NCBI GenBank assembly: GCA_002498925.1
Contig: DAJH01000062.1
Location: 1-29,572 of the forward strand
Length of the DNA stretch: 29,572 bases
Origin: Euryarchaeota archaeon UBA173
Lineage (GTDB): Archaea; Thermoplasmatota; Poseidoniia; Poseidoniales; Thalassarchaeaceae
Direction of reading: 5' to 3'
Each line of letters starts with the position of its first letter. The first letter of the stretch is position 1. A program made the position numbers and the translations under genes. Positions 17,358 to 25,691 of this stretch are shown in pieces. The notes below the pieces were generated by a model. That model was not told the DNA's origin. It searched no databases and saw only the letters and a list, made by a program, of their open reading frames with translations.

Positions 17358-19637
17358 CTACTTTTTTTTGCCTTTGCCCTGCTTTCTTCTCATGCTCTTC
17401 AGTTTCTTTATCAGGTTGCTAGCATCAGACTTTGTGACTTCGTCCTCAGTCGCAACATCGGCAATAGCGAGGGTATCGGGCATAGAAATTCCTAATTGTT
17501 CAGACATATTTCTGATTAGTTCCATTTGAGGTTCTGTTGCTGGTAGAGATGAGTTTGCATCCCTCATCTTTCCGATCAGCTCACTTGCACTGCCCTCACG
17601 TCCACCTGTGAGTCCATCAAAGTCCTCGACATCCACTAGTTTCAAAGCCTCTGAAAGAGACATTCCCGACTTGTCGATAAGGGACATTAGGTAGCTAATC
17701 TGTTTCTCGCTAGCAGGAGGTCCCCCATTTGTTTTCGATAATTCGTTTAGCGTGCCAATAAGATCGCTAGCCTCTTCACCACTAAGATCCCCGATTTCCC
17801 TCCCTTGCAACAGGGTCTTGACTACATCATCTTCCAACCCAACTATCCTGCTCTCGATAAACGATTTTTGTTTGGGAGTCGGCGTCCTTCTACGATATTC
17901 TATCGCCTTGTTATGGGCCTCTTTGAAGTCCTCTGAGAAAGAACCCCAGATAGAAACAGCATCCTTTTCACCCAACTCAATTCCATCTAAACTATTTTCC
18001 ATATCGGATGTAAATGAAGCAGAAAGAATATCCATCCCTCCAGCCTTGGAACCATATATTGGCGCCACATCTATCCAAAGAGTTCTACCATTGTCCGTTG
18101 GGACCAGAGAACCACTTTCATTCTCCACATATCCCCTATCCTGAATTCGTTGCACGATACTGACATATGTGGAAGGTCTTCCTATTCCAGCATTCTTCAT
18201 CTGCTTAACTATCGAACTCTCTGAGAACCTGCGTGGGGGTTTAGTTTCATCACTGGTCAGGAGAGGGTTTTCTTCTCCCTCGTCCAATGGCCATTCTGCT
18301 CCCACTGATAAATCAAAGTTAGGCTGGTCCTTACGGGGCTGGGCCAAGAATTCCGCCGAAGCCTCCTCCCAACCTGGGTGAACTAGCCATGATGCAGTTC
18401 CAGTCATTACCTGCTCCGTACCATCTATCGATGCCCTCAAATCTCTTCTTTCCCTAATTGATTCAGACATCTGGCTTGAAGCAAACCTACTCCAAATTAG
18501 CCGGTAGAGTTTATTGTGGTCGGCTTCCATTCCACTGACTCCTTCCGATGAAGGGTTCGTAGGCCTGATTGCTTCATGAGCATCCTGAACATTAGATGAG
18601 CCCTTCTTAGCATCCGGGCCCAGAGAACCGGGCCCTAGATAGTCCTCTCCATATTTCTCCTTGATGAAAAGCTTCACTTCATTTCTAGCCGTTTCGCTAG
18701 TCCTTGTTGAATCTGTCCTAATGTATGTGATATGACCCGCTTGATACAGATCAGAGGCAATTTTACTGGTCTTGCCCATTGACCATCCGAGTGAAGAACT
18801 CGCTGCCTGGAGTAATGTATCAGTAGTGAATGGCGCAGGGGCCTTCCTCTTGGTTTTCCCCTCTTTGATTGAAGAAATAGTTAGCATCCCTGATTTAGAA
18901 ATTGCTTCATGAGTATTTTCCGCAAGGTCGCCATCAAATGTCCTATCCGGGAAGTGCTTACCATCATCATCGAACCAAGCACCATCTTCATCTTTCTCAT
19001 GGAACCTCACCTTGAAATTGAAACCATCGCTAGTTGCACGAATGCTATGGTAGGGGATGGGAATATGGGCCTCCCTCTCCAATTCCCTTTCAACTATGAA
19101 TCCCAGCGTGGGAGTTTGGACTCTCCCCATTGATCTGAGGTTCCAACTCCTTGCAAATTTAGAGCACCTGTATCCCACAAGTCGATCCATGAATCTCCTA
19201 ACCTTGGCAGCATCTACCAAGTTAGAATCTACATCGCTATGATTAGAAATCGCCTCTTCAACAGCCAGCTTTGTGATTTCATTGAACGTCACTCTTCTGA
19301 CAGTAGGGAAGTCAGAGAAAATAATGCTGAGCCTCCATGCAATGAATTCACCCTCCCTGTCGGGGTCGGTAGCAATGTAAACCTCTTCCACGCCCTTTCC
19401 ATTTGCCTTCCTAATAATTCCGGAGATGATATTCTCCGCTCTATCTGTCCACTCCCAAGGAGGGTCTGGAAGCTTCGTGCCGTCAGAGGCCCACATCGCC
19501 TTTGATCCCTGCTTACCGCTTTTTCTTGTTGGCAAATCTTGAACATGACCGTTACAAGCCTCTACAATCCACCCCTTCCCAAGATACTTTTTCACCGTCT
19601 TAGCCTTGGTACCGGATTCGAGTATCATCAGTTTCAT
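17358..19637 (-). CDS. topA: DNA topoisomerase I (type IA, bacterial-like) with three C-terminal helical repeats
   Basis: Relaxes negative supercoils through a 5'-phosphotyrosine intermediate. The 759-residue protein begins with the TOPRIM domain (MKLMILESGTKAKTV; metal site TDPDREGE at about 90-97). The catalytic tyrosine is Y305 in HITYIRTDSTR. AHEAIRPT and GIGRPSTY are further signature blocks. No cysteine pairs follow the core, so the usual zinc fingers are missing. Instead residues ~583-759 hold three repeats, each beginning P-x-x-x-Q and ending in A-S-x-LI-x-x-L, then a Lys-rich tail (KQGKGKKK). The ATG at 19637 has GGTGTGA upstream; the frame extends to 19733 without family support. 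A Z-DNA-prone tract lies upstream. Confidence 0.94.
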   Translation of the reverse strand: MKLMILESGTKAKTVKKYLGKGWIVEACNGHVQDLPTRKSGKQGSKAMWASDGTKLPDPPWEWTDRAENIISGIIRKANGKGVEEVYIATDPDREGEFIAWRLSIIFSDFPTVRRVTFNEITKLAVEEAISNHSDVDSNLVDAAKVRRFMDRLVGYRCSKFARSWNLRSMGRVQTPTLGFIVERELEREAHIPIPYHSIRATSDGFNFKVRFHEKDEDGAWFDDDGKHFPDRTFDGDLAENTHEAISKSGMLTISSIKEGKTKRKAPAPFTTDTLLQAASSSLGWSMGKTSKIASDLYQAGHITYIRTDSTRTSETARNEVKLFIKEKYGEDYLGPGSLGPDAKKGSSNVQDAHEAIRPTNPSSEGVSGMEADHNKLYRLIWSRFASSQMSESIRERRDLRASIDGTEQVMTGTASWLVHPGWEEASAEFLAQPRKDQPNFDLSVGAEWPLDEGEENPLLTSDETKPPRRFSESSIVKQMKNAGIGRPSTYVSIVQRIQDRGYVENESGSLVPTDNGRTLWIDVAPIYGSKAGGMDILSASFTSDMENSLDGIELGEKDAVSIWGSFSEDFKEAHNKAIEYRRRTPTPKQKSFIESRIVGLEDDVVKTLLQGREIGDLSGEEASDLIGTLNELSKTNGGPPASEKQISYLMSLIDKSGMSLSEALKLVDVEDFDGLTGGREGSASELIGKMRDANSSLPATEPQMELIRNMSEQLGISMPDTLAIADVATEDEVTKSDASNLIKKLKSMRRKQGKGKKK

Positions 19638-19732
19638 GATTTCACACCCATAGCCCCAATCAGTATGGAGTACTACGTTTCTTTCGGGCTCAGTGATACC
19701 CGTATAAACATGAGTGGCAATAGTCCGTTCCA

Positions 19733-19768
19733 ACGCGCGCGCGTGCAGGTGTGTGTGGCGCGCGCGCG
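19733..19768. repeat. (CG)n-(TG)n-(CG)n alternating purine-pyrimidine tract between topA and its upstream gene
   Basis: Three blocks of alternating purine and pyrimidine run 19733-19747, 19749-19757 and 19758-19768, interrupted only at G48/G49 and G57/G58. The outer blocks contain CGCGCGCGCG (19734-19743 and 19759-19768), which can pair with each other as a 10-bp hairpin with a 15-nt loop. Such sequence favours Z-DNA or a cruciform under negative supercoiling. It lies 96 bp upstream of the topA start, in an otherwise unassigned 146-bp gap. Confidence 0.85.
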
Positions 19769-19783
19769 AGGAGAGCCACCTGT

Positions 19784-20194
19784 TCAGGAAGCAAATCTAG
19801 CATTGACCTCATCCCATATCTCATCTGATCCGGGACCTCCGCATCCTATACAGCCGGGATATCCAGCTCCAGCTAATTGAAGTGTGACTTCACAAAACTC
19901 ATTCCATATTTCTTCGATATCTCTTGCGTCCGTTTTCACCCAGCAAGTACCTAGTCCAGGTTCGACTGCTGAAATACTGAAGGCAATCCCCGTATTAGTC
20001 TCAAAGAAAAATTCTTCCATAGTATCTAGGGAATTTATTTCAGGCTCTAAAATCATAGACGGCACCTCATCGGATATTCCAAGAACTAATGACTTCGCTG
20101 ACTCAGTGCAGGAACTAGGGACGTAAAGCACCCCTCCAGAAGATCTGAGTAGCCTCCTCGCCGCCTCATACATAGAGGGGGTCCAATCGCCCAT
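19784..20194 (-). CDS. small acidic protein of unknown function with PGCIGCGGPG motif
   Basis: A 136-residue protein with codon and residue usage (acidic, few Arg) like its neighbours, so probably real. The first half looks like an alpha/beta fold (AARRLLRSSGGVLYVPSS...). The C-terminal part carries YPGCIGCGGPGSDEIWDEV, with a CxxC pair between glycines, a possible metal or thiol-disulfide site. I recognise no family. It precedes topA on the same strand, separated by the 146-bp gap with the CG tract, and diverges from pyrD by 53 bp. Confidence 0.62.
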   Translation of the reverse strand: MGDWTPSMYEAARRLLRSSGGVLYVPSSCTESAKSLVLGISDEVPSMILEPEINSLDTMEEFFFETNTGIAFSISAVEPGLGTCWVKTDARDIEEIWNEFCEVTLQLAGAGYPGCIGCGGPGSDEIWDEVNARFAS

Positions 20195-20247
20195 ATGGGG
20201 GCGTAGGGTACGTAACTCTTGAAGGGTATAGCATCACGGCTCTGTTT

Positions 20248-21351
20248 ATGGGAATTGGATGGAGTATGTTCGCTCGTCCGGTTATTAGTCGCATGGACTC
20301 CGAGAGGGCCCACAGCATGGCCATAAGGTCACTTTCCGGATTTGGACAGTCATCAATCGGATTGAGGACCCTCGATGCCTTGTATCAATCACCGGAATTA
20401 CCAACTCATGTCTTTGGGAGACTTTTCAGGCACCCATTGGGACTCGCAGCTGGGATGGACAAGGGAGCTGCCGCTCTCTCAGCGTGGCCCGCCCTCGGGT
20501 TCTCTTGGGTCGAGTATGGAGGCATCACCAGGTTCCCACAGGATGGCAATCCCAAACCGAGGATGTTCAGGGCCGATGCCGAACAGGCGCTAGTCAATAG
20601 CATGGGATTCAACAATCCAGGTGCCTCATCAGTCAGAGACCAACTGATACAGAGAAGGGCTTCAGGAAAATGGCCCAATGTTCCCGTAGCTGCAAATATT
20701 GGAAGATCTAAGAAGGTGGATAATGAACAGGCTCCTGCCGATTACTCAGCCACTCTCGAAGCACTCTGGGATCATGCGGATATGTTCGTCTTGAACATCT
20801 CGTCTCCCAACACCCCCGGGCTTAGGGACCTACATGAGGAATCCAGCCTCAGTTCCGTACTGAAGGCATGCAACTCGGTCAAGGAAATGAAGGGCGGTGG
20901 AAAGACAATGCTCCTCAAGCTGTCTCCAGATGCTTCCGATGAGGACCTCCTCTCGTCCTCACATGAAGCCCTCAGAAACGGTATTGACGGGCTCGTCGCT
21001 ACCAATACAACGTTGAAGAGGCCAGTACCGAAGAATACGAAGTCCCGCCATGCATTTGCCCAGAATGGTGGTGTTTCGGGAAGACCACTTCAGGAGAGGT
21101 CTCTAGAAGTGGTTTCCATGCTATACGAGTCAACCGGGGGAAAGGTTCCGATAGTGGGTGTTGGAGGAATCGACTCCACTGAATCAGCATGGAACTCATT
21201 GACTTCTGGCGCCTCACTTATGCAGATTTATTCCGCATTAGTTTTCAAGGGTCCATCTGTCGTTTCTGATATTGTTCGGGGTCTGAGGGCCCGTGTTAGA
21301 GAGAGTGGCTTCTCTAGTATCGAAGAAGCGGTTGGTTACAATAACACCTGA
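20248..21351 (+). CDS. pyrD: dihydroorotate dehydrogenase, quinone-dependent class 2
   Basis: Oxidises dihydroorotate to orotate in pyrimidine synthesis, passing electrons through FMN to membrane quinone. The 367 residues include the N-terminal helical extension typical of class 2 (ARPVISRMDSERAHSMAIRSL). They also include the FMN blocks GLAAGMDKGAAAL and GFSWVEYGGIT, the active-site loop NISSPNTPGLRDL whose serine is the class 2 base, LLKLSPD, ATNTT, GVSGRPLQ and GVGGIDS. There is no clear ribosome binding site, so a leaderless start is likely. The ATG at 20266 aligns better with some family starts and cannot be excluded. ccmE follows 45 bp downstream. Confidence 0.93.
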   Translation: MGIGWSMFARPVISRMDSERAHSMAIRSLSGFGQSSIGLRTLDALYQSPELPTHVFGRLFRHPLGLAAGMDKGAAALSAWPALGFSWVEYGGITRFPQDGNPKPRMFRADAEQALVNSMGFNNPGASSVRDQLIQRRASGKWPNVPVAANIGRSKKVDNEQAPADYSATLEALWDHADMFVLNISSPNTPGLRDLHEESSLSSVLKACNSVKEMKGGGKTMLLKLSPDASDEDLLSSSHEALRNGIDGLVATNTTLKRPVPKNTKSRHAFAQNGGVSGRPLQERSLEVVSMLYESTGGKVPIVGVGGIDSTESAWNSLTSGASLMQIYSALVFKGPSVVSDIVRGLRARVRESGFSSIEEAVGYNNT

Positions 21352-21396
21352 GCTTCCAATCAGAAATCTCATCAATCATATTCCACAGGTATTGCT

Positions 21397-21798
21397 ATGG
21401 CGGACCCTATGCGATTCACCCTGACTCGTAAAAGAAGGCTCCTCATTGTCGGGTGTTCCATGTCATTGCTACTAGTTCTGATGTTCGTATCTGTTGAGCC
21501 CGAAGTACAGTATTCAATCGATGAGGTCATGGATGATCCTACAGCATATGAGGGTGAATTGCACGTAAGGGGAGAGGTCTCAATTGGTAGTTTGGAAACG
21601 GATAATTTTACCTTTTCAATTTCAGGTGTAAGGCATGTTTTGTATGTTGATTACTCCAGCACTGTGATACCAGACGGGTTCGACGAGGGCAACATGATTG
21701 CAATCAAAGGGGACTTGCATATCATTGATGGATTATGGGTAATTGAGGCACACGAGATTCAGACTGGATGTCCCTCAAAATACGAAGCATCGCAATAG
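21397..21798 (+). CDS. ccmE: cytochrome c maturation protein CcmE, CxxxY variant
   Basis: A membrane-anchored heme chaperone that carries heme to the lyase for attachment to c-type cytochromes. The 133 residues have an N-terminal TM helix (about 14-32) and an OB-fold body with RGEVSIGSLE, FSISGVRHVLYVDY, IPDGFDEGNMIAIKG and LWVIEAHEIQT. The heme-binding motif is C125-PSK-Y129, in which Cys replaces the usual His of HxxxY. This cysteine form is known in archaea and some anaerobic bacteria. Either ATG (21397 or 21409) is acceptable as start. No other ccm gene is in the window. SRP RNA follows on the same strand. Confidence 0.85.
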   Translation: MADPMRFTLTRKRRLLIVGCSMSLLLVLMFVSVEPEVQYSIDEVMDDPTAYEGELHVRGEVSIGSLETDNFTFSISGVRHVLYVDYSSTVIPDGFDEGNMIAIKGDLHIIDGLWVIEAHEIQTGCPSKYEASQ

Positions 21799-21842
21799 CA
21801 CACATCCCGATTCTTTGAAATGGGGACGCTTCCCGCACATAC

Positions 21843-22149
21843 TGGGCTAGGGGGGGTGTTGACGTACTCTATTATTCACAAATCGTCGATAATGGTGACC
21901 TGAAGTCCGAGGGCGGCGTAGACGAGCCGCTGGCGACCCGCCGGTTGACGTCGACGCCTCGTCCCCAAGAGATGCAGGTTGTTGGAATCGGCTCCCGGAG
22001 GGGAGCTGTGACCATCCTATGCCCGGGAACCAGGTCAGGCGCGGAAGCGAGCAGCCCGACCGGGGATGCTGGATGCCTTGGGATAACGGGGCTGAGGAGA
22101 TCGGTGACATATCGCCAGCGGTGACGAACGTCCACCGAGGACGCGCCCA
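21843..22149 (+). ncRNA. ffs: 7S signal recognition particle RNA (archaeal type)
   Basis: About 307 nt with the archaeal SRP RNA landmarks. Helix 8, the SRP54 site, is GGTCAGGC-GC-GGAA-GC-GAGCAGCCCGACC (22033-22061) with a GGAA tetraloop and the conserved asymmetric loop. Helix 6, the SRP19 site, is GCTCCC-GGAG-GGGAGC (21991-22006) with a GNAR tetraloop. Helix 5 pairing is visible as CCCAAG with CTTGGG, and CATCC with GGATG. The ends close as helix 1, GGGC (21844-21847) with GCCC (22145-22148). The exact ends are estimated from that pairing. A weak TATA-like CTTTGAAA lies about 27 bp upstream. It abuts the convergent EVE gene. Confidence 0.95.
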
Positions 22150-22626
22150 CTATGTTGGGATGCCTTGTAATCCACCCATCCTGCATACGACGTCGAAGCA
22201 GTCATCTGGGACGGGTTGCACGGAAAGTCGCTGCCCCTTCATCAACAGAGGCATTCCCTCTAGAGCTGGATTTCCCCTCATTTCTGGTAGTGTGACAATT
22301 TCAGGCATCGCAATAACCGCCTCTATGTCAACCATTACCCATCTCGGATTTTCGGGCGACGCCTTAGGATCGAAATATTTGGATGAAGGATCTTGAGCAG
22401 TGAAGTCTGGATAGCCTTCCTTGCATACTCTGGCTACACCAGCGACATGGGGTGGCTTGCAATTTGAATGATAGAAAAGTACCATGTCCCCAACTTTCAT
22501 CAGGTCCCTCATAGTATTCCTAGCTTGGTAGTTCCTTACGCCATCCCAATGCGTATTTGTATCCTCAACAAGCTGCTCCCATGGATACACATGGGGCTCG
22601 CTTTTCATTAGCCATAGTCCAGTCAT
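22150..22626 (-). CDS. EVE-domain (PUA-like) protein
   Basis: A 158-residue protein consisting of one EVE domain. It shows MTGLWLMKSEPHVYPWEQL, THWDGVRNYQARNTMRDLMKVGDMVLFYHS, AGVARVCKEGYPD and NPRWVMVDIE, the typical order. EVE domains bind modified bases in DNA or RNA through a PUA-like pocket, so a role in sensing or handling modified nucleic acid is likely. The ATG at 22626 has GGAGG five bases upstream. The frame stays open to 22713, but that extension would overlap the transporter gene. It follows the RND gene by 37 bp and ends at the base next to the SRP RNA. Confidence 0.88.
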   Translation of the reverse strand: MTGLWLMKSEPHVYPWEQLVEDTNTHWDGVRNYQARNTMRDLMKVGDMVLFYHSNCKPPHVAGVARVCKEGYPDFTAQDPSSKYFDPKASPENPRWVMVDIEAVIAMPEIVTLPEMRGNPALEGMPLLMKGQRLSVQPVPDDCFDVVCRMGGLQGIPT

Positions 22627-22663
22627 GCCTCCGGACTCGACGCTAGGTGAATCAACGTGTCGT

Positions 22664-25600
22664 TCACCATGCATCATCTGAGGAACCGAAAACCATCGCC
22701 GCATCAATAACATCTGCCTCGTCTCTTGCTATAGCCCTACGTAGGCCCGCAGTCTTGACCATCGTATTCACTCCGCCAGTAAGGCCGATATTGGCCTTGA
22801 TCATAGCTGTAAATATGGCAGGGAGGAGGATCAACGCTGATATGGCAGCTACAAGAAGCAGTATGATTATCGTAGTTACGAATGGCTTGATTGCAGCTAT
22901 TGGTATCAGGTATGCGCAAGTCATTCCAAATGCTGTTACGGTAACCGCCTCAAACAAGCTCATTCCCGTACTCGCGCAAGCTGTCTGTATGGCCTCTATA
23001 GTGCCGCCTTGCTCCTTTATCCTATTCGCAATATGGATGGAGAAGTCGACACCCACACCAACTAGTATGGAGCCAATCATCACAGTAACTAGGGATAGCG
23101 GAACGTCCAAGCTATCCATTGCTAGCCATTGCATCATTACCGTAAACCCTACAGGCATAGTCGTTAGCATCGCGTATCGTACGTCTCTGAATACCAGGGC
23201 CAAGGTCAAGACCGTGAATAGTAGTGCAAACCCTAGAGACGACCATTGTGATCCCACAATTAGATTATTCACCTCGATTGTAATGGAGGCGACTCCGATT
23301 AATGGGGTCGAATCGATAGCTCCGTCGGTTTCCTGCGATGCGTACTCGTCTACTAAATCCACTGCTTTCGATGTTGCCTTGACATCCATGAATGGCATGT
23401 CTATGTAAATCAGGCTCCGTTGGTAATCAGAAGACATGAAAAGCCCCCTCATCTCATCTGTCATGCTGTTATAAAATACGTAAATCAAGAAATTCTGAGC
23501 CTGAACACCACCAGTATCTTGCAGATCCAGGTAGTTCATAGCACTCCAGAAAGAGACGTTGCCCGATTGTTCGTTGTCAAAGATTAATTCAGCCACATCA
23601 TTGATTGGGTCGGGAAGTATGCCTGTGCCATTTATCAAATCATAAATCGGAGATCCAGTGACATTCACCCCTACCCCTATTGCCTTCATCAGGAAAACTA
23701 TGGATACTGCTGTCGTATTTTCGACGGAGTTACATTTTGTTTCTAGCTGTGAAATACCTTCCAGGTTGGCATAGGGGTCGCTTTGCTCCGCCTCAGCGTT
23801 GGGCAGTGGGTTAGGGTCTGCAGAGATATCCCCCCGAATCAATAGGAATCCCGGTTGCCCCGCATTGAACTCATCAGAGTATACCCCCATTTTGTCTACT
23901 GCATCGACACCGCCTGGAGCCATTTCTAACAGATCGATATTCTCCTCCACATTGGGCCTATTTATGCCTGCAGAGACTAGCATCGCTATAGTGAATATCG
24001 CCAGAGTCACCCTTGTCCATTTGATGGGTGTCTCCACAGCAACCTGGAAAATCTTTGGTGGCGGATGAGAAGGCTTCTTCAGATCCAACATCATCGTTAG
24101 ATTCGGAACCATCAACATCGTCATTATGTAGACGACAACAATTCCTCCTGATAGGGCCCAACCAATCGTCGCTATCGGTTTCATTGGGACTAATGTCAGT
24201 GAAATAAATCCGATTATGGTGGTTAGCGCGGAAAGCAAAACCGCTCTCCCAGTTGAGCTCAGTGCCTCTGCCATCTTTTCCCTTGGCGAACCTTTGGACT
24301 CAGCATACCTGTTTGTTATATGAAGGCCGTATGAGACTCCTAGAGCCAGCACAATAGGTCCAACAATTATGACGGTCATCGTTACCTCATAGTCAGTTAG
24401 CCCAATCATTCCTAGGGTAATCCAAACAGAGCATAGTGTCGGCAACCCAGAGATTATCACTACTTTGATGCCCTGTACAAGACGGATCCTACCAGTCTGA
24501 AGAAGATCACAGTGGAATATGAAAAGGCCAAATGCGACAAGGACCACTCCAACCGGGAAAACACCCCAGAACATCTTGAAAGACTCCTCTGTGATTGCAT
24601 TGGTAAGTGGAACTGGTCCAGTCAGGGTCATTTTCAGGTCTAGATAATTTTGCTCTTCACAATATTCTTCATTCTCCCTCTTTTCCGGGTTGAGCTCCTT
24701 TCCATTCTCATCCCTGCACACCCAATTATTCTCAATTGATATTCTATTAATTTCGTTTGAGACAAACTCGATGTAGTCACTAGTATCGTCCTCGCCATCA
24801 CCATCCATGTCTACGAGGCTAGTTATACCAATAATTATCACAGCTCTATTCCAATACCCAGCAGTCTCGTTCTGATTTTTACCAACATCTCTGACCAGCT
24901 TGTCAAGTGCGTTCTGCGGCATCTCATCCAGAATCTGATCGACTCTTTCCTGCTCATCGGGAATTGAGTAGTCCCCTATCAGATTCGATTGTTCATCAAC
25001 GGTTTCGTTGACTGCTTCCGAGATGTCGCTATTACCCGTAGCCTCGGCTATGCCAGAGAAGAACGCCTTGACCACTCTTCCACCACTGGAATTAACTTCC
25101 TTCACTACTGTGGAAACTGAGAGTACGTATATCACGAAGTCCTGCTCCCCGGCATCATTCCTATGGGTGTTTAGAGTGTTCTCAACGAGATCTAACTGCG
25201 TCAGTATGGGGAGCTTGTCGACTCCAGTCGTATTTGACTCGACGTAAACCACCATTACGTTAGTTGTCCAGTCCTTCTCGACATCTTCAATCTGGGCTTG
25301 AACCTCTGAGCCTTGCGGGAGGTATATCGCCATGTCCCCATTGACGTTTAGGGCGCCTTCGTCACTACACCAATCCGGATTGTAACCGTCCCTGCAGTCA
25401 TTGACTCCAGAATGAATTGAGAAGAAACCAGTTACTGCTAGACACATTACTACGGTAACGGCAGGCACCTTGGTAATGATATCGGTAACAGAAGAATCTA
25501 GTAGATTTCGCTTTATCGAATTTGGGGCCTTCCGAATTGAGTTTGATATAGATTCTGAGTTAATTTTGGATAATGATGCCTGAAAGGCAACAGCCCTTTC

Positions 25601-25672
25601 CCGGACATAAATAGGGATATTTTCGACCATTGCGGAGACGCTGAATCTACGCCCATCCCTTCCTTCGTCCAT
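22664..25672 (-). CDS. RND superfamily exporter (MMPL/HAE3 type)
   Basis: A 1002-residue proton-driven transporter-like protein. It has the duplicated RND plan: TM1 near 68-86, a large external loop, a cluster of TM helices at about 365-530, TM7 near 545-565, a second external loop and a final cluster at about 800-960. Both halves share the SSD-like signature: GVSYGLHITNRYAESKG...ALSSTGRAVLLSALTT in the first, GVGVDFSIHIANRIKEQGG...ACASTGMSLFEAVTVTA in the second. The family exports lipids, hopanoids or hydrophobic molecules; in archaea the substrate is unknown. The first loop has four cysteines that may form disulfides. ATG 25630 is an alternative start. The EVE gene lies downstream. Confidence 0.9.
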   Translation of the reverse strand: MDEGRDGRRFSVSAMVENIPIYVRERAVAFQASLSKINSESISNSIRKAPNSIKRNLLDSSVTDIITKVPAVTVVMCLAVTGFFSIHSGVNDCRDGYNPDWCSDEGALNVNGDMAIYLPQGSEVQAQIEDVEKDWTTNVMVVYVESNTTGVDKLPILTQLDLVENTLNTHRNDAGEQDFVIYVLSVSTVVKEVNSSGGRVVKAFFSGIAEATGNSDISEAVNETVDEQSNLIGDYSIPDEQERVDQILDEMPQNALDKLVRDVGKNQNETAGYWNRAVIIIGITSLVDMDGDGEDDTSDYIEFVSNEINRISIENNWVCRDENGKELNPEKRENEEYCEEQNYLDLKMTLTGPVPLTNAITEESFKMFWGVFPVGVVLVAFGLFIFHCDLLQTGRIRLVQGIKVVIISGLPTLCSVWITLGMIGLTDYEVTMTVIIVGPIVLALGVSYGLHITNRYAESKGSPREKMAEALSSTGRAVLLSALTTIIGFISLTLVPMKPIATIGWALSGGIVVVYIMTMLMVPNLTMMLDLKKPSHPPPKIFQVAVETPIKWTRVTLAIFTIAMLVSAGINRPNVEENIDLLEMAPGGVDAVDKMGVYSDEFNAGQPGFLLIRGDISADPNPLPNAEAEQSDPYANLEGISQLETKCNSVENTTAVSIVFLMKAIGVGVNVTGSPIYDLINGTGILPDPINDVAELIFDNEQSGNVSFWSAMNYLDLQDTGGVQAQNFLIYVFYNSMTDEMRGLFMSSDYQRSLIYIDMPFMDVKATSKAVDLVDEYASQETDGAIDSTPLIGVASITIEVNNLIVGSQWSSLGFALLFTVLTLALVFRDVRYAMLTTMPVGFTVMMQWLAMDSLDVPLSLVTVMIGSILVGVGVDFSIHIANRIKEQGGTIEAIQTACASTGMSLFEAVTVTAFGMTCAYLIPIAAIKPFVTTIIILLLVAAISALILLPAIFTAMIKANIGLTGGVNTMVKTAGLRRAIARDEADVIDAAMVFGSSDDAW

Positions 25673-25691
25673 TCTATTCGGAGTTGGCTGA

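Noticed and set aside
22647..23408. Plus-strand reading frame of 253 codons opposite the RND transporter
   Set aside because: It is the complement of strongly patterned TM sequence, low in acidic residues and without a recognisable domain.
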